A stretch of DNA of 8,197 nucleotides from Phyllobacteriaceae bacterium (GTDB lineage Bacteria; Pseudomonadota; Alphaproteobacteria; Rhizobiales; Devosiaceae): the NCBI GenBank assembly GCA_012799265.1, contig JAAZLP010000284.1:1-8197 (forward strand), in the 5' to 3' direction. Shown here in pieces: positions 5,557-8,197 of this stretch (positions are counted from its first letter, which is position 1; every line of letters starts with the position of its first letter). The position numbers and the translations under genes were made by a program. The notes under the pieces were generated by a model. It ran no database searches and was not told the DNA's origin. It saw nothing but the letters and a program-made list of their open reading frames with translations.

Positions 5557-6554
5557 TCCGCGACACTCATCTCGATGACGCCCATCCTAAAGGGGTTATA
5601 GAGGCAGTATTTATTGGGAATGGCGCGAGTGTCGACAGCCATGGCGAGATCTTCGAGGTGCACTCGATCGACGCCGCGGGCCGCTGCATGGAATACTGCT
5701 TCCTCGGCAATTCGGGAAGCTAGACCCAGCCTGCCGCCGCACGCCGCCCACATCATGTGTGGAATGCCGCCGCTGAGGAAATCGGATGGCTCGGCCATCA
5801 GGCCTTCGCTGAAGATAAGTACCCCCAGTTCACCGCAGAATTCTTCGAATGTCGTTTGGTGATCCTCGTTGCTCCACTGCAGGGGCGAGAAGTCCAGCAT
5901 TTCCAAATTGCGGTTGGTGAACTGCTCGTCCACCGACAAGTGCACCCTGGCCTCTGGAATGCCGGCGAGGAGCATGGGCACAAGGCCGTGGATCATCATG
6001 TTTTTTAGGGCGTCGGTGACTTCGGTTCCTTGGGTCTGAAGCTGCTTGACCTTCTGGTCCTGGATCTTCCTGACCACGCCTTGAGACAGATGCTGGATCT
6101 CGTCGAGGATCAACAGTTCGACCCGCTTGTCGGCAAGGTAGTCGTAAACCCGTAGCCTGAGATCCTCGATGTCACCTTTGTGGGCGCGTTCGTCGCCGAG
6201 GCGACGGAGGATGTCGGCATACATGGATTTCCGAGTCGCCTTCTCTGTCAGAGTCACGTGGATCACTCTGGTCTGCTTCATGGCGATTTCGCGCACCGGC
6301 ATGTCGGCGTCGAACAGACCCTCCGAGATCAATTCCGGTACGACATGGTTCTCAACATAGTATTTGATAGCTGTCGATTTGCCGGTGTGGCTGGGCGCGA
6401 ACAGATCGATGTAGGACTTGTCCTCGAACGGGAATTCTCGGGCTCCGTCCCTCGCACCATCGCAAGCAGCAACCAAGCTTTTGATGCCTGGATGTTCGAT
6501 CCGCATCGCCTTGAATTTGCCGTTGATCAACCCTCGGCTCAGTGGCTTTGCCAT
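5553..6554 (-). CDS. tnsC: TnsC/TniB-type AAA+ ATPase, transposition regulator
   Basis: Predicted 333-aa AAA+ ATPase. Proteins of this family form ATP-dependent filaments on target DNA, connecting TniQ to the TnsB transposase. The Walker A motif is APSHTGKST (53-61), with alanine where the first glycine is usual. Walker B is ELLILDEIQHL (146-156) with D151 and E152. LVPMLLAGIPEAR (191-203) is the sensor-1 region, and R215 in QFTNRNLEML is a candidate arginine finger. The start is ATG 6554, sharing one base with the tnsB stop (TGATG). A TTG at 6557 is less likely. AAGGA lies about 10 nt upstream. It is intact, unlike both neighbours. TniB and TnsC are homologous; the name follows the longer TnsB-like partner. 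Confidence 0.9.
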   Translation of the reverse strand: MAKPLSRGLINGKFKAMRIEHPGIKSLVAACDGARDGAREFPFEDKSYIDLFAPSHTGKSTAIKYYVENHVVPELISEGLFDADMPVREIAMKQTRVIHVTLTEKATRKSMYADILRRLGDERAHKGDIEDLRLRVYDYLADKRVELLILDEIQHLSQGVVRKIQDQKVKQLQTQGTEVTDALKNMMIHGLVPMLLAGIPEARVHLSVDEQFTNRNLEMLDFSPLQWSNEDHQTTFEEFCGELGVLIFSEGLMAEPSDFLSGGIPHMMWAACGGRLGLASRIAEEAVFHAAARGVDRVHLEDLAMAVDTRAIPNKYCLYNPFRMGVIEMSVAE

Positions 6555-8197
6555 CAATTGGCATCCTTCTTCTTGACCCGGTCCATGATCGCCTTCAGGC
6601 GATCAGCGGCGTTCGCGGTTTCCTGCACTGTACCGACGACCTTATCGCTGGGCACGCCAGTGCTATCAGGCAGCTTCTGTTGGATCGGTGCAGATGGCGC
6701 CGCGGTCTTGGCGGCCAGGTTCTTTACCCGTGTTTCGACCGCCTTCTTTGTGGCCTTGGCGCCACCGCGACGCGGGCTTTTTGCCGGTACGCGCGGCTTG
6801 CTGGTGCGTTCGGCCGCGGTCTCGTGAGGGACGTCGTACTTGTCAGCGTCGATGATCTTTACCGTGTCGCCTGGGATGAGTTCCGGACGCGGGTCGAGCA
6901 TGGGAGCATGCCTCCGCCGTTCCGCGAACTTGGCTGTGATGGGAGCGTTGCCGATGGCTTCGAGGAATGCCTGCCGTGCCTGAAGTCGATCGGCGGACGA
7001 ATGGAAGGCCATGTTCTGCTTCTTGGCAAATTCCTTGATCTTGCGCAGCAGATACCAGGACGTTCCCTTGACGTAGTTCGGATCCCAGTTCGGCAGCATG
7101 ATCTGCCGCCGTTCTTCGGGATGCCAGACATAAACATGGTCGGCATTCCAGCTCGGCGCGGTTACGGTCACGATCACGCTTCGGCTGGACGTCACGCCTT
7201 TCCGCTGCGCGCGAACCATACCGAATTTACCGAGATCGGCCAGTAGTTCGGTCGTAGTGCTGGGGTCATGGAAACGCTGGCCACGGATGGAGACGCCTTC
7301 GACCGTGAGATAGCAGTCCTCAACATAGCCCATCAGCTTGTCGAGAACGGTGACGTCGTCGCAGACCGGGCGCGTTTTGGCCTCGATGCCCTTTCTCCAC
7401 CGCATTCCGGCGCCATGCCGATGCCGGAATGCGGTTCGACATGATAGATCGTCGTGACGAACTGCCAGAAGAACTGCTCGATCATCGAGCGCTCATGAAC
7501 CGCGTCGGCCTGCGGATCCAGATCCAGCAAAGCCCGATCGGTGGGCGTCAAGGGAATACCGCCCTCCAGCCGATGCCAGATGCCCTCGTTCAAGGTGCCA
7601 AAGAGCCGCTCGACATAGGCCTTGAACATCGGGATCTTCACCGGTGCCCAGATGACGTCGATATTGGCGGCCTGGCAGCTCGACTTGAAGGACGAACCGA
7701 CAAATTCCCAGCCGTTGTCGACGATCACGGTCAAGGGCTTTCCATAGCCATCCGTAGCATGCTTGTGAGTGCCGTAACGCTGGATGAGGAAGTCCTTACG
7801 CCGCACGACCTGACGCAGGCATTCCATCACGGAGTTGACGCTGGGCGGCTCGAAGGTGAACACGGCGCCGAGCACCATGCGCGAGTAGCAGTCGATGGCT
7901 ACGGTCAACCAAGGCCGCTCGACCAGGATCGGCTTGCCATACTCGTCGAGGATAACCGCCCACACGTCGAGGCGGGTATGGTCCATCATGACCGTTTCAA
8001 GCGGACGGGTGGCTTGGATCGAGCGACCACGTCCGGCAAACTGACGGCGGGCGCGCTGCGGGCCATATTTCTGCTCGTAATTCCAGTAGTTCTCGGCGCC
8101 CTTGATCCAGTTGCGGATCGTTTCGTCGTCCGGGTTCAGACAGGCAAGCGTGCGATCGATCAGTTCGCCGGCCTCTTCTCGCTCGTCGAGCAAGGGA
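6554..8197 (-). pseudogene. tnsB: TnsB/TniA-type DDE transposase, frameshifted and 5'-truncated by the window
   Basis: DDE transposase that cuts and joins transposon ends. The frame enters open from the right edge, so the N-terminal end-binding domains are missing. The catalytic residues are an Asp in MMDHTRLDVW (first candidate D at 7983), the Asp of VIVDNGWEF (codon at 7719) and the Glu of YVERLFGTLN (codon at 7611). The last two are separated by 35 residues, the classical D-35-E spacing. At 7405 the frame breaks inside the HSGIGMAPE-MRWRKGIEA junction. The second frame then carries the Mu-type C-terminal barrel (WHPEERRQI, YVKGTSWYLLRKIKEF) and an Ala/Lys-rich linker. The terminal helix (ADRLKAIMDRVKKK) matches the place where TnsB tails contact TnsC. 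Uncorrected, the 5' frame stops at 7333. It overlaps tnsC by one base. Confidence 0.88.

Larger units (their letters stand above)
2960..8197. mobile_element. Tn7-like transposon, left end and core genes (right end outside window)
   Basis: The element carries tnsB-, tnsC- and tniQ-type genes in one minus-strand operon, with a toxin-antitoxin pair downstream of tniQ, the usual cargo side of Tn7-like elements. The left end is proposed at 2960, where TGTCGGGACC gives the 5'-TGT typical of this group, followed by degenerate repeats resembling transposase-binding sites up to about 3093. GGCAA at 2955-2959 would be the target-site duplication if the right end carries the same five bases. The core genes are certain and the left boundary is inferred. 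tnsB and tniQ are frameshifted, so it may be unable to move by itself. Confidence 0.7.

Noticed and set aside
7395..7415. Programmed -1 ribosomal frameshift in the transposase.
   Set aside because: No slippery heptamer is present and no strong downstream pseudoknot is obvious. The break lies inside a conserved motif.
1..8197. CRISPR array, tRNA or rRNA gene, LigD gene, or serine/tyrosine recombinase.
   Set aside because: No regularly spaced identical repeats, no cloverleaf, and no matching coding content were seen in the window.

Overview
The window looks like a piece of an alphaproteobacterial, probably rhizobial, genome. The reasons are the high-GC coding bias, two divergent bacterial Ku paralogues side by side, and two perfect matches to the alphaproteobacterial general-stress sigma factor (EcfG/RpoE2) promoter, GGAAC-N16-CGTT. 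It is accessory DNA: a host-side DNA-repair locus on the left and the end of a Tn7-like transposon on the right.

Left part (1-2981). A minus-strand open frame runs off the left edge and resembles the N-terminal part of an AraC-family regulator. A ~315-bp non-coding stretch follows, with a 14-bp perfect palindrome and an EcfG-type promoter. Two ku genes then face each other tail to tail (645-1511 plus, 2326-1508 minus) and share the palindrome CTAG as stop codon on both strands. Each ku gene has its own GGAAC-N16-CGTT promoter, and in both the gap from CGTT to ATG is exactly 24 nt. This suggests matched, stress-induced co-expression of two different Ku subunits. A 76-aa protein of unknown family lies just upstream of the minus-strand ku on the same strand. 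Next to it, on the plus strand, are a 39-aa single-span membrane protein and a 25-codon ORF that may be a gene cut by the transposon.

Right part (about 2960-8197). The proposed left end of a Tn7-like element starts with TGTCGGGACC at 2960, followed by degenerate ~25-bp direct repeats that look like transposase-binding sites. Inside it, all on the minus strand, are a PIN-domain toxin and a ribbon-helix-helix antitoxin with a perfect operator palindrome over the promoter, then (reading from the right edge) tnsB, tnsC and tniQ. tnsB and tnsC overlap by one base and tnsC and tniQ by four, so they form one coupled operon. tnsC is intact. tnsB and tniQ each carry one frameshift, so the element is either decaying or the sequence has indel errors. 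The 5' end of tnsB and the right end of the element lie outside the window, as would any tnsA.

How the parts relate: the Ku pair would bind double-strand break ends under stress, with a LigD partner that is not in the window. The transposon appears to have inserted just downstream of the small ORFs beside the ku locus. Its toxin-antitoxin pair sits between tniQ and the end, the usual cargo position, where it may stabilise the element.
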